Shown here: positions 14,317 to 15,117 of the stretch, piece by piece
How positions within the stretch are numbered: the first letter of the stretch is position 1
Layout: each line of letters opens with the position of its first letter
NCBI GenBank assembly: GCA_003155705.1
Contig: PMEC01000049.1
Coordinates: 7,549 to 22,665 of the forward strand
Length of the DNA stretch: 15,117 bases
Origin: Bacteroidales bacterium
Lineage (GTDB): Bacteria; Bacteroidota; Bacteroidia; Bacteroidales; VadinHA17
Direction of reading: 5' to 3'
Notes under the pieces: model-generated
What the model saw: only the letters and a program-made list of their open reading frames with translations
Told to the model about the DNA's origin: nothing
Databases searched by the model: none
Position numbers and translations under genes: made by a program

Positions 14317-15117
14317 ATGCTCTACAGAACAGATTATCATATTCATTCGACTTTCAGCGACGGGAAAGCAGATCCTGAAGAATATATCGCTCAGGCAATG
14401 TCAGCCGGAATAAATGAGATAGGTTTTTCTGAACACCTTAATTTATTCGTTACAGATCAGCAGTGGTGTATGGATCCCGGGAGGATTCATGATTATGTTT
14501 ATTATATTAAAAGACTCAAGAAGAATTTTTCAGATATAAAAATTAAAACAGGGCTGGAGGTTGATTATTTCCCTGGAAAGGAAGAAGAAATTTATAAATT
14601 CCTGAAGCCCCTGGATCTCGATTTTGTGATGGGATCGGTGCACTACCTTGGTGAGAAAACCGTCGATAGCGGACCGGAATTTTATGAAAACCGCAATATT
14701 GATGACTTATATGAAACTTATTTTGATTATGTTAATGAGGCTGTTGCATCAGGCTTATTTGACATAATTGCCCATTGTGATCTTATCAGAATTTACAATT
14801 TCAAACCATCCGGAAACCCTGAAAGGTTATATAGAAGGCTGGCAGCTAACATGAAAATTCATGAAGTTGCTTTTGAGTTGAACACCAACGGGAGAAACCG
14901 GCATCTTGGTGATTTTTATCCTGACAGACGGTTTCTGCAGATTTTCAATGAAGAAAATGTTCCTGTCTGTGTCAATTCCGATGCACATATTCCAACCCGG
15001 GTCGGGCAATATTTTAGTGAGGCGTATGCTCTTTTGAAAGAAACCGGTTTTAAAGAAATGGCTGTATTTAATAAACGTGACAGGTTTCTGGTACCAGCAG
15101 ATTTTAATTCTTTGTAA
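14317..15117 (+). CDS. PHP-domain phosphatase, histidinol-phosphatase (HisJ) family
   Basis: The 266-residue protein has the metal-binding motifs of the PHP superfamily in order: H8 and H10 (DYHIHSTFSDG), H40 (SEHLN), E81 (GLEVDYF), H109 (GSVHYL), H153 with D155 (AHCDLIR) and D222 with H224 (NSDAH). These should hold a two- or three-metal site that hydrolyses a phosphate ester. Length and motif order fit the HisJ family, which removes phosphate from histidinol phosphate in histidine synthesis. No his gene is nearby, and other PHP phosphatases have different substrates, so the substrate remains open. The ATG at 14317 opens directly into the first metal motif. The TAA is the last three bases of the window, so the gene is complete. 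It is transcribed divergently from the Fnr-like regulator. Confidence 0.85.
   Translation: MLYRTDYHIHSTFSDGKADPEEYIAQAMSAGINEIGFSEHLNLFVTDQQWCMDPGRIHDYVYYIKRLKKNFSDIKIKTGLEVDYFPGKEEEIYKFLKPLDLDFVMGSVHYLGEKTVDSGPEFYENRNIDDLYETYFDYVNEAVASGLFDIIAHCDLIRIYNFKPSGNPERLYRRLAANMKIHEVAFELNTNGRNRHLGDFYPDRRFLQIFNEENVPVCVNSDAHIPTRVGQYFSEAYALLKETGFKEMAVFNKRDRFLVPADFNSL

Noticed and set aside
1..15117. CRISPR array, tRNA, rRNA, insertion sequence or phage genes
   Set aside because: No regular spaced repeats, no cloverleaf or rRNA-like sequence, no transposase or integrase frame, and no terminal repeats were seen.

Overview
The window looks like chromosomal DNA from a member of the Bacteroidota, probably an anaerobic or facultative lineage near the Bacteroidales. 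The DNA is AT-rich. Start codons mostly lack Shine-Dalgarno sequences. Several upstream regions carry the Bacteroidota -7 box TAnnTTTG, some with a TTG -33 element about 20 bp away. The gene families also fit: a PorT-like outer-membrane barrel, a Bacteroidota-type AsmA-like protein, an RsgA GTPase, a pyrophosphate-type phosphofructokinase and a Crp/Fnr regulator with N-terminal cysteines. No mobile element, CRISPR array, rRNA or tRNA was recognised. Coding density is high and most genes are housekeeping or signalling genes.

Left part, plus strand (1-6815). The window opens inside a gene for an outer-membrane beta-barrel protein, which is closed by a clear intrinsic terminator. A promoter-like box then precedes a compact co-directional run: a ThiF/MoeB/HesA-type E1-like adenylyltransferase, a long AsmA-like envelope protein and, 7 bp later, a membrane histidine kinase with all catalytic boxes intact. 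A U32-family protein of the tRNA-hydroxylating TrhP type follows behind its own -7 box.

Middle part, minus strand (6812-13030). Reading right to left, this holds a pyrophosphate-signature 6-phosphofructokinase, the ribosome-assembly GTPase RsgA, a 944-residue hybrid sensor kinase and the tRNA 2-selenouridine synthase MnmH. MnmH and the U32 gene are convergent and share the palindrome TTAA as their two stop codons. Two tRNA wobble-uridine modification genes therefore meet tail to tail.

Right part (13031-15117). A 326-bp intergenic region carries a good promoter for the phosphofructokinase and an unexplained hairpin with a T-tract on the plus strand. Next come an Fnr-like regulator on the minus strand, a divergent intergenic region with inverted repeats, and a complete PHP-domain (HisJ-like) phosphatase gene ending on the last base.

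The most notable observation is the hybrid kinase at 7946-10780. Its phosphoacceptor histidine is a tyrosine, the key N-box asparagine is also a tyrosine, and the G1 and G2 boxes are damaged. Its first receiver lacks the acidic pair, yet the C-terminal receiver keeps every catalytic residue. It reads as an uninterrupted gene for a pseudokinase attached to a working receiver. Second, the E1-like enzyme lacks the usual zinc tetrad and the thioester-region cysteine. Third, the Fnr-like regulator has a cysteine at the position of Fnr Cys122.
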